Shown one piece after another: positions 46,701 through 58,899 of a stretch of 64,000 nucleotides of DNA. Numbering within the stretch: the first letter of the stretch is position 1; each line of letters opens with the position of its first letter. A model generated the notes under the pieces. That model was given only the letters and a program-made list of their open reading frames with translations. It was not told the DNA's origin and ran no database searches. The position numbers and the translations under genes were made by a program. Origin of the DNA: Geosiphon pyriformis (lineage: Eukaryota; Glomeromycota; Glomeromycetes; Archaeosporales; Geosiphonaceae). The DNA lies in the NCBI GenBank assembly GCA_016748015.1, contig JAAOMT010000494.1:488190-552189 (forward strand). Direction: 5' to 3'.

Positions 46701-48448
46701 TAAAGCAATAGGATGAGTGTTCATGAAAATTTCCTCCCATTCATACAGTTTAAGAATTATAGAAACCCAAGCTTCTTTCCAAGGTCCAGGAACTGACTTA
46801 CTAACTAAACACAGATTCAAGAGCACCAGAAACATATCCAAAACTGATTTGTCACAACACTTCCACAATTTGTTAGGGATACCAGATAGACCAGCCACCT
46901 TCCCATCAGGAAGATTCTTGACAACTGCTGACATTTTATCAAAACTAATTGAACACATAACACCAGAAAAAACACCATTAAAAACATACTCTAAAGGCCG
47001 ATATTGGTAAGCCCAATCTCTGGAGATATTAAAAACCACCCTACATTTCCTGGTCTACCCCTCCATGATTTTATCTACCTTCGATTTGACAGAGTCAGGC
47101 TCCAAAATCAACTCATCTTCTGTAACTAGATGATCCAAGACCACCTTGTAAAAAAAATACTCCAAAACACTCCTGATGGTGTGACTCTTGTCCAGTTCAA
47201 AACTTTCCATCCTCTTACTAATAGCCTGCTTGATTGAAGATTCCTTAGCATGTTTAGATTCTAACAACTTAGAAGCACAGTACAACTTTCTCGCTTTGGC
47301 CAGCGCAGAACAAATAAGATCGAAACCAGAACCTGAAAGAAACAGAGACTTTACCACCAATGCACCAGAGGAATCAAGCCTGTGCCATACTTCTAACAAA
47401 GCAACAAACTCTTCACTAAAAACCAAACATAAAGCCTTGACCAACTTTGAAACCAGCAATTCTAGCTTATAGAACCTAGAAGACACCTTGGTAAAAATGC
47501 TATCAAAACCCTTGAACCACTTCTTTTTAAATGTACCATCTGCAGAAAGAATCATGATCTTGCAAACAATGTCCCATATAGTGTCTATATCAAAAAATTT
47601 CACAGCAGCACCAAACACATCCGAAAACATAGAGGCATTAGCAGCTGAAGTGTCTTTGAACTCCAACCACTTAGCTCTATTGGCATTCTTAATGTCAAAT
47701 TTCCAACAATCCCTGATGGCCTGTTTGCACAATGAAGAAAACTGCACATCCAACAATCCACCTATACCCACAGACACAGAAACAGCCCTATGATCAGTAT
47801 CAAAAAAGTCATTAACACCAGCCATACTGCGATCCACAACCATGTTAATCAAATTAAAGAAGACAAAAACATAGTCAATTGTCTTGGTGACACCACGAGA
47901 ATTGCACCAAGTTGAAGATTTCACAAATGAACTCCCACCCAAAGAGTTAACCAAATCCAAATTGAAACACTTTTTGAAACTGGCACATTTGTGAGAACCA
48001 TTCTCATTGAAATCACCACCAAGAATGATGAAGGAAGATTCATTCACTGCTTTAGTAATAAAAGAGTTGATATCACCAGCCTGAGAGAAACAAACCACCG
48101 AGGAAGTGCCAGAATTGACACAGAAAGCTTGTTTTTAAAAAGCAGTCTTATCAACAAGAGCCGACCAGGCACCTCCAAAACCTTGCACATATGTCTTGCC
48201 AATGAAAAGTTCAAAATAATAGCAACACCAGATCTTATGTGACCAGTATTCAAACCAGAAGTAAAAACACAAACACTATCAAACTTATCAATGATCCAAG
48301 GACGAACCTTTCCCTACAACTTTGTTTCAGTGACAATAGAGACCAGATTGTTCATATTCTTATGTCAACAAACAATATCTGTCTGCTTTGCACAATTGTT
48401 CATACTTCTGACATTGCATGTTGTAATCTTCCAAATTAAATGAGTCAT
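43775..48448 (-). pseudogene. LINE E ORF2 (APE endonuclease, RT, RNase H, zinc finger)
   Basis: Start ATG 48448-48446 overlaps the ORF1 stop. APE domain: ITTCNVRSMN, VTETKL, LGGDFNENG and FDTDHRAVSV are all recognisable, with a frame change near 48100. RT is open at 47039-46137 (GLSGIPNKLWKCC, LQNMHKAYDSVNW, TFVDNTI as the catalytic block) and changes frame near 46100. RNase H keeps all four acidic positions: VYTDGSL, LTELQAI, FLDSQAALDA and NKHADALV (45150-44660). The zinc finger CLFCGNVEISDHVFSC is at about 44315-44268. ORF2 ends at TAG 43775-43777. Confidence 0.86.
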
Positions 48449-50347
48449 TGAGAAACTGTGAGAGCTGACAAACCCAAACTAGAGCACAAAAAATTCAACT
48501 TATCCAAAACCAAACCAACTGAAGCTTCTAAAGTGACCAATTTTGTCTCCAAACTGTCTACCTTGGCAGTAAGAACCTTGGAACTACTAGTGCTGAGATC
48601 AACAACAGCATTATCAGTGACAGGGAAGGTAATATTAGGAAAACCCAAAGCATTATCCACAATCATATCTGAATCCACCTCAGAACCCAAAGCTGCAGAA
48701 GCAACAGAAGAGGAGACCAGGGAAGAAGGAACCAAAGGAACCATACCAAAGGAATTCAACCTAACCAGGATGCCAGAAACACGGTCAGCCAAAAGCTCTA
48801 AAGAGCACTCCAAAACTGCCAAACAATCACCCAAATAAGAAACAACAAGAGGATCAGAGACTGCTGAAAGAGAAACCAAACCAGAACGCAAACCAGAACC
48901 AGAAGAAAATGCACAGAAGGGAGTGCCACTAGCAACTTGAGCTCATGTCTTGTCACCAAATGAAACCAGACAGACAATAGGAGCCAATTTCTTCTTATAT
49001 ATACCAGCCAGGCAAACCCGATCATGATCAGAAACCACCCTCTTCCTATGAATACCAGAACTTCCACCCACAGAACAGTTGACAGTGATATGACCAAATT
49101 GTTCATACTTGGCACAACTAGCCAAAACAAGACTAGCCCAACACAAACTAATATTCTTAAAAATTGGAATGGTACAAACAGCAGCCAATCTGGCAGCTTT
49201 ATTTTCAAAACAAATGATTGCACACCGATTGTGGACATATGAACTGGGATTGCAGCCAATGAAACAAGTCTTCCCATCATACGACATCAACAAATCAAAC
49301 AAATCATGAACAGAAGTACCTATGGGCAAAGTATAAAGCATAGCCCGATGTCGATCCCTAGATATCCACATTTGTTTATCACTAACAGCCAGTGCTACAC
49401 GAACTGAATTCTTTTTCACAAGAACAGACCACTTAGAAGTGACCAAACTGACAACTTCTAATGACTTAAATTCAATCCAAGTCTTTTGCCAAAGACCAAT
49501 CAATTGCATTCTGATGGAAACAATCTTGCCAAATTTAGAAAAAACTGATTTCACAGCCAACTTTGAAAGATCTACTGGGATCTCCTTAATGACCACTTCC
49601 CAATTCAAATGAATGTTTGCTTTTTTAAAATCACTATTGACAACAATTTTCTCACAGACTACTATTTCCCTGGCCTTAATCAAACTAGACTTATTTGTGA
49701 AGATCAAACAAATAATACCAGGAAATTTTGAGGAAGTTAAAGCTCCCCCAAAACCATCGATTTTGTAAAAAAGTTTTTTGATTGAAATGAGCTTATCACT
49801 ATTAGTATTTCCAGGCATAGCAGACAATTCCACATCCAAAGCGAATGATTTTACTGGCTCAAAGCTTTGCTTTTCCATAACACATGACTTGACAGACAGT
49901 ATCTGATTGGAGCCATTAAACATTTTTGGAGATAAAAGACTTAGTGTATTCTTATTATCTCTCATGGAGTCAAATGTTGGAGCTTTCGGAGGTTTGCCTA
50001 GCACGTAAGTATGGGTCCGGGTTTTTCTTGGCATAGCCTTGTTCATTTCGTCGTCTTCACCGGATTCTACATAGCTTGTTTTTTTGGCAATAATGTTCAC
50101 CATGTTCTCTACATCCAACACCCTACTCATACTTAACTTGTCATTTTCAACTTCGTTTCCCCAAGATACCTTATGTTCTTTATCACCCAAATGTAACAAA
50201 GCAGTAGGCAGAGGGCCAGCAAACAAATTCACAACTCCACCAGTGACCTCAGATTTCCTAGGTTTCTTATACGACAGTGTTACTCATAGAAATATAGGAA
50301 ATATATTAATATAATTATTAGCCAATCAGAAGTAAGCATAGTAAATA

Positions 50348-50512
50348 TGAAATTCCAGGATTCTTCTCAAAAATTGCAGAATTTCAGAAATTTCAGAATT
50401 CCCTGACAAAGAATTGCAGGATTCCAGAATTCCAGGATTCTTCTCAAAAGAATTGCAGGATTCCAGGAATTCCAGAATTCCTGTCGTGAAGAATTGAGGA
50501 ATTGAGGAATCT
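50348..50512 (+). repeat. U3 repeats of element D (AATTCCAGGATT type)
   Basis: Degenerate repeats built from GAATTGCAGGATTCCAG and AATTCCAGGATTCTTCTC blocks lie just upstream of the TATA box. The same type is found at 59620-59775 and at 11255-11370. They contain GAATTC and TTCnnGAA words, but a specific factor cannot be named. Confidence 0.7.
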
Positions 50513-50520
50513 TAATTATG

Positions 50521-50528
50521 TATATATA
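50521..50528 (+). promoter_or_regulatory. LTR TATA box of element D
   Basis: TATATATA lies 243 bases into the LTR in the context ATTATGTATATATAGTGGTAG. The same box is in the 3' LTR at 59786-59793 and in the LTR of element C near 11391, so the position is conserved in the family. Confidence 0.6.
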
Positions 50529-51141
50529 GTGGTAGTGTTAGAAACAGAAAAGACAGAATCGATACCACAGAATTCTTAGCCAAAAAACAAAATCATCAAA
50601 TAAATAATTATTCCATATCTCAATCCACTTTCCACTATCAATACTTCATGTTGATAGTAATTGATACTTAACCACACTGGAACAATAGCTCTTGATCATG
50701 GCTATTGACGGAATACTAATCTGCCCAACTGCCTGGGCTTATTTCTTTTCTTTCTTTATTTTCTTTCATTTTTCTTTATTTTATTTTTTTTTGTTGTTTA
50801 CTAATTGAGTAAAAAGATTAAGCACTAAGTTATTGATGTCAAGAATAGCCTGGTAAAAGACCCAGAAATAAAGATAGAATTTTATATATTATCAGATAGC
50901 TTACCAGAAGAGCATAACTACCAGACTAAATCCGGCCACTATGCTGAGAAAGAAATTGGGAAAACTCTTGGAAAGATACATCTACTATTAACACTATTGA
51001 ATCTCTGTCCATTATACAAAGGACTCCATCAAAACCTTCAGACACAACACCTTCAGAACATCATCAACGGAAGTAGCTTTTGAGTACCAAGTTACAGGTT
51101 TGTTATTTAATTCAACAGTAGAAACAATCCTCTGTAACATT

Positions 51142-51153
51142 TGGTGCTTCCTG
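51142..51153 (+). other. primer-binding site of element D
   Basis: TGGTGCTTCCTG begins two bases after the 5' LTR. It starts with TGG, complementary to a tRNA 3' CCA end; the primer tRNA would end in ...GGAAGCACCA. I cannot say which tRNA this is. Confidence 0.65.
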
Positions 51154-51201
51154 TGAGGTATAATCCTACAGAGAACCAGCACTGACAACACCAAACCAAA
51201 A

Positions 51202-53300
51202 GTGGCAGAATCAGAAAATATAGAAGCAAACCATTTAGGATTCGCAAAATCCTTATTTCAACACTATTGTCAATACTTGGGATTAAACCACAATTATATA
51301 TCTGCCGAATCAGCCTTTAATTTCTATGTCAACGAAAAGATTTCCTCTTTATTAGAAACACCAATAAATACTGAATCAGCAAGAGAAACTTTTTATAAGG
51401 AATTAATTCAAAACACCAACCTACCAACAAATCATAATTTCACATCCATCATTACTAAGATCAACAAAGAAATTGAACATCATACTCAACAAAAATATCC
51501 AATTACATATGCTAGTAAAGGCAAGGGAAAATTACAAACACCAGCAGTAACACCCAGAAAAATACAGCCACCTGCTTAGAAGAAAAACAGAGTTGAATCC
51601 CCAAGCAACCCATCCTACCACTATACACCTGGAAGCACCATTAACATACTATCAACAGACACGTTTCCATCAACTGTGACATCAGCATTTGGATGATTTC
51701 CATTCCAAAGTAGACAAAGGAAAACAGAATTGTTAGGACCATATGGCAAATACTTTAAGGGATTTAATTCACAATTATCAACCCTATTAAGATTTCGATC
51801 ACCACTGTCTCCACCAGATTTTGGAATCTCTGATCCATGGGAAGCAGCAGAATCAGAAAAAGAGGAAGAAAAATCAGAGGATCAAGAATTTACTTATTAG
51901 CACCCGATTACTGAAAACCTGGAAATTGAAACCCCAAATTTTCAAATTCAGCAAAATTCAGATCTAGAAAATTTGGAAATCAAAACTTTGAATCATTAAA
52001 GACAGAACAATCCAAACTCCAAATTAATTAATCAGCAAAACTTACCTTCAGTAATCATCATCGATCAACTGCCAATTAATCCCATAACCGAATCTATACA
52101 GCAGCCATTTCAACTATCACCCTAACAACCAGTACAACAACAACTGCTTCAACAGCCACCACAACCACCTAACTTAGATCCAATGGCCTATGTCTCAATC
52201 ACAAAACTTGACAACTTTACTGGTAAAGAGAATGACGCTCAAGTATGGCTGAATGATGTAGAAAAGGCTATCGCAGCCAACAGATGGAATGATGCTCGAG
52301 CAATGCAAGCCATTCCCTACTTTCTTAAGGATATCACCAATTCATGGTACTAAAGCCTGATTAATAAACCACAAGATTTTAATGCTTTCAAAGCGGAATT
52401 CCTAAGATATTTTAGCAACAATAACAGCATCAATCGCCTAGTCAATACATTCACCATCATGAAACAAGAAGAAACTGAAGCAGTCACCACTTACCTGGAA
52501 CGCTTCCATCAAAACCTACACCAAATTCAAGCAATTGACGCCAACTATTTTACAGCACCACAGATACTCAATCAGTTTATCCATGGCCTGTGCAGCAGCA
52601 TCTTGCAACATGTATGTCTGTTGCATCCAGATACTCTTCAAGACGCAGTTACACATGCCAGAGATTTTGAATCCGCTGAGTCAGAGGCTAACCATGCCCA
52701 AGCCATTAATCTAGTAATGAATGGATTATCTAAATTGGATTCCAAATTGGAAAAGTTCAGTGAATCAATTAATAAGAGATTGGAAGAATACTTAGCTGAC
52801 AATTACGCCATTTATCAGCCTCCACAACGACACAATAATCAAGGAAACTCTAATCGTGCTCAAAATCAGCCACATCTATCTTCATCAACCAATCAATGGT
52901 AACAACAAGAAATGTATATCTGCCACTATTGTGGTAAACAAGGACACATCCAAATTGACTGTCATCAGTGTTTAAATAACTAATGATCAGGAAATCAATA
53001 TCAAAACTCTGATCACCAGTCCCAAACTCCAAATCAGTACCCAAATCAAAACCAACCCGCTTATCTACCAGTGATGCAGTCATCCATCTATCAGTCTCCA
53101 ATGTACCAAGCTCTAATCTATCAACCACAGCCACAAGTGATTTATTAACAACTGCAGCCACAAATAATCTATCAACCCCAACAAATCCAAACACCACCCC
53201 AAAGCTTACCACCCAACGGAACCCAAAGACTGAAAATAACTCAACAGAGCTGGAGATCGGCAATAGTAGTCCATCAACTGATCCTCAGTTCTTCACAGCA
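51202..53300 (+). pseudogene. element D Gag (N-terminal region, capsid, CCHC knuckle)
   Basis: The first open part (51202-51579) begins with GTG GCA GAA; no in-frame ATG is seen upstream, so the original start is uncertain. A Gln- and Pro-rich linker with several stops follows. The capsid part (about 52180-52720) has the retrotransposon Gag pattern: FTGKENDAQVWLNDVEKAI, YFLKDITNSWY, FKAEFLRYF and EAVTTYLERFHQ. The knuckle CHYCGKQGHIQIDC at 52921-52962 is a perfect C-x2-C-x4-H-x4-C. A Gln/Tyr/Pro-rich tail leads to the protease. Stops occur at TAG 51577, TGA 51693, TAG 51898 and several later ones. Confidence 0.82.
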
Positions 53301-53325
53301 ATCATCTAAATTACGCCAGTGAAAT

Positions 53326-54003
53326 TTGGGTACTGGTCAAACCCAAAACCCGAATTCCCAGAACTATTTAAGTCTCCTGGTCACCCCAGAAGACACCTCA
53401 GCCAATAACCCAGTATTCGCCCAAAAACAACTACTCACCAGTAATATCTCACCTGCTACCATCACTGAAGACGAGTTCTTGGCTGCTATTTTCCCATTCA
53501 AATTTGAAGAAACAGGTGCAATGACATTATTTAGTGGAGCCACTCTTGAAGCCAAACCAATCACCGCAATGTACACTGATGCCAAAGTCGAGGGACAATC
53601 CATCAAATTGATCTTTAATAGTGGTTTAGCAGACAGTATCATCACACGGCAACTCATGGAACAATTAGGATGCTGAGTTGATTGAGCTGCCAGCACCAGA
53701 ATCATTACAGCCAATGGAGTGACCAAAACTCTAATCGGCAAAATTGACGACTTCCCTTTCAAAGTACATAGCATTGTGACTCCCATTAAAGTTCTAGTGA
53801 TGGAAGCCACTCAATACCAAGCTCTCATTGGTAATAACTGGCTATTCAAAGTCAATGCAACGTTAGACTGGAACACCCAGGAACTCCAGCTAACATATCA
53901 AAGCCAATACATATGTGTACTGGCCATGTGTGGTCACTTCAAAACTCCTCCAAGAGAGAAACTATTGATTAAACTGGAAGAAGAGAAAGAGAAACCTACC
54001 TGA
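53326..54003 (+). pseudogene. element D aspartic protease (retropepsin-like)
   Basis: The active-site block reads IKLIFNSGLADSIITRQLM, where the catalytic Asp of the usual DSG/DTG is Asn (AAT, a single G-to-A change from GAT). Two TGA codons follow soon after LGC at 53674 and 53683, at positions that could have been CGA (Arg). The second half of the fold has ALIGNNWLFKVNATLDW, resembling the conserved ILG-x-D-W-L part of gypsy proteases. Same frame as Gag and the downstream domains. Confidence 0.75.
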
Positions 54004-55173
54004 GAAGCCTACCAAGTGTCGTGGGCTGATGAAAAGCACAACAAACTGCTGCCAATACTCTCCTGGGACGACAATGACAATGGAAAAGGGAAACAAAAGG
54101 AAGAACTTATCTGGGAAACTGATGACTTGACCTGGACCGACAACAACAAAAGCAAACTGACTTCAAGCTGGGATTGGAAAAACAACAAAGAAGAAAAGAG
54201 AAAAGGGAAAAAGAAGGAGGAAAAAAACACTCAAGCCAACAACACTTATATCCCATACACCTATGGTCAACAACAACCATCGACCTATTGCCGACCCAAA
54301 CTGATATGTGTTGATTGCAACAAGAAATTGTCATCAATAGGTGCATGCTGTGGTGACGACGAAGAATATCAAATGGCAACCAAGTTCTATTGCTGCGCAT
54401 GCCATATCAAACGTTTTGGAAGACCAAAACAAATGGGAAAATAGGATAATATGCCATGTATAGCCTGTGAAGAAACTCTTCTGGATGAAGGGATGTGGAA
54501 TGACATCCCCAGACGTAAAAGAATGTGTGACATATCGTGTCAATACACAATTCTAATAAGCGACTGGGTAAGGAAAAAAACCCCAATAGAAGCAGCCTGG
54601 AGAAGAACCATACAGCAACTGAACAGTTGTCCACATGATGACAACAAAATTTGGTGAAAGGCACTCGCCAAAATTGAAGGGGCATCACCTGAAGAAATAA
54701 AAACAATCAAAGATAACCCCCCAGAATCTTTAGAGCTTGATTGGGATGCAGAACCCATCATAAATCTCCTAGATCTGGAACAATTCCACAAACACTACCA
54801 AGAGTTAGCACCCACAAGAGAAGAACAAGAACAATGGTTAGAGCAGTTGAACACTCGACTATATCAACACTGTCTAATTCTCTGTGACTTTCAGTATTGT
54901 GATGAGTGTGACCTCATTTACAATCCACCACCATGCATAATCTATACAATCCCTGAAGAAGAAGAACCAATTAGCAGATGTGCATTAGAATCGAAATCAA
55001 TTTTCAATCCTGATTCAAACTCCAACAATAATGATGACAAAAACACTGGTTCCAGCTTTGTTCAATATGGTGACAACAACAATACCGATTCCAACTCAGA
55101 TTCCAACTTCGATTTAAACTACAAACAATACATTGCATTATTAGATCTCTCCAAGAAACAAGAGTTGAAATGA
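54004..55173 (+). pseudogene. element D cysteine-rich module between protease and dUTPase
   Basis: Acidic and Lys-rich at the start, then three cysteine clusters: CVDCNKKLSSIGACC with FYCCACHIKRFG (54308-54420), CIACEETLLDEG with CDISCQYTILISDWV (about 54454-54570), and CLILCDFQYCDECDLIY (about 54871-54921). A Ser/Asn/Asp-rich low-complexity stretch follows. Each cluster has paired CxxC as in zinc ribbons. The same clusters are in elements B and C. Its insertion between protease and dUTPase is not part of standard gypsy pol. Three stops (TAG 54442, TGA 54655, TGA 55171). Confidence 0.7.
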
Positions 55174-55197
55174 TATAGTGACAATGGGGAAAGTATT

Positions 55198-55596
55198 ATG
55201 CCAGAACATACACATGATATGGATGTAGAGTTTGATCTGAGATATCCAGGAAAAAATGCCATCAAATTAGAACCATATTCATGCACCTGCATTGATCTGA
55301 AAATAGCACTAGAAATTCTGGCAACAACAATGGTTCAATTAGCATCTAGGAATAGTTTAGCGAAAAGAGGGATCAATATAAGAGAAGGAATAATTAATGC
55401 AGAATATGTAGAAAATATCATCGCCATGCTACAAAATGACTCAGAAAAAGCCTATATAATAGAGCTCAACGAAAAGATAGCACAGGCAATATTCTTGCCT
55501 TTGGTTAGAGTAGCTCAGTTAGTGTCAGTGAGAAAAAGGGAGAAATTAGGAATAACAGTGAAAGGAATACAAGGATTTGGATCAACGGGTAGAATA
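55198..55596 (+). pseudogene. element D dUTPase domain
   Basis: The five motifs of trimeric dUTPases are present in order: motif 1 VEFDLR (residues 10-15 from 55198), motif 2 SRNSLAKRG (50-58), motif 3 GIINAEY (64-70), motif 4 EKIAQAIFL (92-100) and motif 5 GIQGFGSTG (123-131). In motif 3 the catalytic Asp is Asn, while element B still has Asp there. The family hydrolyses dUTP and limits uracil incorporation during reverse transcription. No stop lies within the domain. A TGA precedes it at 55171, and the reading runs on to 55983. Confidence 0.87.
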
Positions 55597-58500
55597 GAGA
55601 TACCAGTTAATATGGCAGAGAAAAAAATTGTTGGCCAAGGAGAAATTATTTCAACTGGTCAAGTTATTTCCATTCCACCATATAGCCAGTACATGCTAGC
55701 AATAGGAAGGAAAGAAAAGAAGCAAGAACAAATTTTTGAAGCTGAAGCAAACCTTTGTGAATCAGGAGAGATTGGGTTGATCAATCTCCACATACCAGCC
55801 AAAAACTATAGCAGCATAAAAATTTCCATCTACAACAACACTGGCAATGTCATCAACATACCAGAAAGAACCACTATCAAATATTTAACCACAGAAATAG
55901 AAGACCAACTACCAAACCCCATTTCAGACTTTTCACAACTTTGTAAATATGTTAACATCACATCACAAACAATCTATAGATGAGACAAATGTTATTTGCT
56001 CCAACCAGAACAATTGGAACAAATGAACATAGGAAACTTAGATCCACTCCAATGTATGCAGCTCAAGATGTTACTCAACAATTTCAATGACATCTTTGCC
56101 AGCAAAAATGAGTTTGGCTGAACTGACATCATCTAGCATCATATCAAGACTGGAGATACAATGTCAATCAAACAAAGAGCATACAGAGTGCTGCCAACCA
56201 GCCACGAGATCATTTGTTAAGAGATAAACAGAATGCTTGACAATGGGCTAATTCAACTATCAATGAGCCCATGGTCATCACCAGTGGTACTCATCCATAA
56301 GAAGAATAGAAAAATCCAGTTTTGTGTAGACTACAGGAAACTCAATGGTGTAACTCGTGGAGACAGTTATCCAACTCCATGAATACAGGAATTATTTGAC
56401 GCTTTTGGTGAGAACAAATAATTCTCAACATTAGATTTGGACAGTGGTTACTGGCAAGTAGCCATGAATCCAGCTGACAAAGAGAAGATGGCATTTACTA
56501 CTAGAGAAGGGAATTTCGAATTTGAAATGATGCCATTTGGCTTAACCAATGCCCCAGCAATTTTCCAACGGCTAATGGAAATTGTTTATACTGGCTTATT
56601 GTAGAAATCAGTAGTTGTATACTTGAACAACACCAATGTATTCTCAAAAACGTTTAATGATCATCTTCATCATTTTCAACAAGTGTTTGAAAGACTAAGA
56701 AGAAAAGGACTAAAGTTAAATGCAACAAAGTGCTTTTTTGGCAAGACAAAACTAAAATTCTTGGGACATATAGTTAGCAAAGATGGCATCAAAACGGATC
56801 TGGAGAAAATAGAGATAGTAAAGAACTTTCTAGTGCCAACCAATATGACAGAACTAAAATCATTCTTGGGATTCACCAACTACTATCAACATTTTATCAA
56901 GAACTTTTCCAAGATAGCACAGCCACTCAACCAACTGCAAAACAAAGATACAAAATATGAATGGACCGAAAATCAACAAAAAGCTTTTGATATTCTAAAA
57001 AGAAAGCTTATACAAGCTCTAGTACTGATCTATTCAGATCACTACAAACCGTTCATCATCACCATGGATGCATTTGGCCAGGCATTAAGAGCAGTACTAT
57101 CTTAGAGAAAACCAGATGGCAGAGAACATCCAGTGGCATATGCCAGCAGAGGTTTAACACTGGCTGAAAAGAACTATGAAACACCAGAAAAAGAACACTT
57201 AGCAATATACTGGTCAGTCATAAAATGGAAAAAATATTTGAGCCAGAAGTTTGAAGTGTATACAGATCACAAAGGATTAACATCACTTCAAAAACAAGAA
57301 TTTGGAGATGGAAGACAGTCAAGATGAAAAATGGCACTCATACCATATAAGTACACTATACATTATAAAAAAGGAAAAGACAATGGAAATGCAGATGGTT
57401 TATCATGAATGAGACAAATCTAAGAACATTTCAACCCAAAAATATAACAAAACCAGAACAATACCAACGAAAAAATACAACAAAAGATGAACATACAAAA
57501 ATATCAACAATTACAACATTATATAAACACTCAACAGTTCAAGGAGAATTTATCTCAAATGGAACAAAAGAGTATCAAACAACAATCAAAATATTTTATC
57601 ATTCACTGAAATATGCTTTATTGGAAAAATAGAAGGGACTCAGATCAACCAACCAGATTAATTACAGAACCAAAAAAAGAGACAATATTATTCAACATGC
57701 ACTTAAATCCAACAGCAGGACATTTTCACAAAGAAGCAACCATAGAAAGAACCAAAAAAAGATACTATTGGCCATCAATGTACCCAGACATCATTCAATA
57801 TGTTCAAAATTGTGATGCTTGTCAGTGAAGAGAAGAAACAAGACCCAGTGAACCATTAAGACCAATCAAAGTAGAACAACCATTTAACTGTATTGGAATT
57901 GATTTAGTTGGATCATTAATAATCACCAGCAGAGGAAACAGATACATAGTAGTAGCTATGAACTATCTCACTAAATGGCCAGAGGCAAAAGCAATTCAAA
58001 GAGCAGATGCAAAATCCATTGCCAAATTCATTCATCAGGATTTGATTTGTCGACATGGATGTCCAAAAAAATTATTATCAGACCAGAAAACTCATTTTGT
58101 AAACAGAACATTAACAGAATTGAGCCAAAGATTCGGAATCAAGAGACTATTATCATCATCATACCATCCACAAACCAACGGATTAGTAGAAAGATTCAAT
58201 AGAACACTGTGTAAAGCAATAGCTAAGCTCAGCCAAGAAAACCAGAACAATTGGGATTTGTTCATATCATCAGTACTATTTGCTTATTGAACAATGAAAC
58301 AAGATACTACACAAGCAACACCATTTGAATTAGTATATGGGAGAACAGCAACATTACCAGTAGAGAGAGAAATTAAGACATATCCAGCTGAACCAATAAC
58401 AGAAGAAAATTTTCAAGAAACATTGCTGAGAAGAACATATGACTTAATAGAAACATTGGAAAACAAATGAAAAAGAGCAGCTAATAATATTCAAAAGTCA

Positions 58501-58899
58501 CAAAAAAAACAGAAAGAAAGACATAATAGTCAACTACCAGACAAACCAGTTGAATTTAAGATTGGAGACAAAATATTACTACATCATACCAAAGCAGAAA
58601 AACAATGGAATGGACCATTTCACATAGAAGAAATTCTAGGAAATGGAGCTTACAAATTAAGATTGGATAACAAAATTTTAACCAAAGCAGCACATGGAGA
58701 TTGACTGAAGCCATATCATGACATCACACTACCATCTACCAGTAATATTTCACAATTAGGAGTACAAAGAATACTAGTCTAACCAGATAAAATTCCACAA
58801 GATCTGGAACCAATTGTTATTATCAACAACAACACATTAAATTGATCAATCAAAAGAATATATAAAAACATGGTAGATACGACAGGAAATATCAGAAAA
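55597..58899 (+). pseudogene. element D linker, RT, RNase H and integrase
   Basis: A linker ends with IKISIYNNTGNVINIPERTT, then RT (about 56080-56980) has [36 protein letters not shown] and YLNN at the catalytic YxDD. RNase H (57040-57400) has TMDAFGQAL, EKEHLAIYW and YTDHKGL. Integrase (57690-58700) has the HHCC part (HFHKEATIERTKKRYYW ... CDACQ), GIDLVG, LLSDQKTHF and LVERFNRTLCK, so the DDE residues are kept. The GPY/F-like tail is PFHIEEILGNGAYKLR. Stops fall at Gln, Arg and Trp positions, e.g. TGA after FAY (58288) where family 1 has CGA/AGA Arg. All in one frame. Confidence 0.9.

Larger units (their letters stand above)
50278..51139 (+). repeat. 5' LTR of element D (862 bp)
   Basis: It begins TGTTAC and ends GTAACA. 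It matches the 3' LTR along its length with visible substitutions and a few indels, mostly in the U3 repeat block and the T-rich stretch near 50745-50800. A TATATATA box is at 50521-50528. Confidence 0.92.

Noticed and set aside
50348-50512. Heat-shock elements in the U3 repeats of element D
   Set aside because: TTCnnGAA words occur, but three consecutive correctly spaced units are not present.
54016-54400. Long open frames on the minus strand across the gypsy element
   Set aside because: They are antisense shadows of the lysine- and glutamate-rich plus-strand frame.
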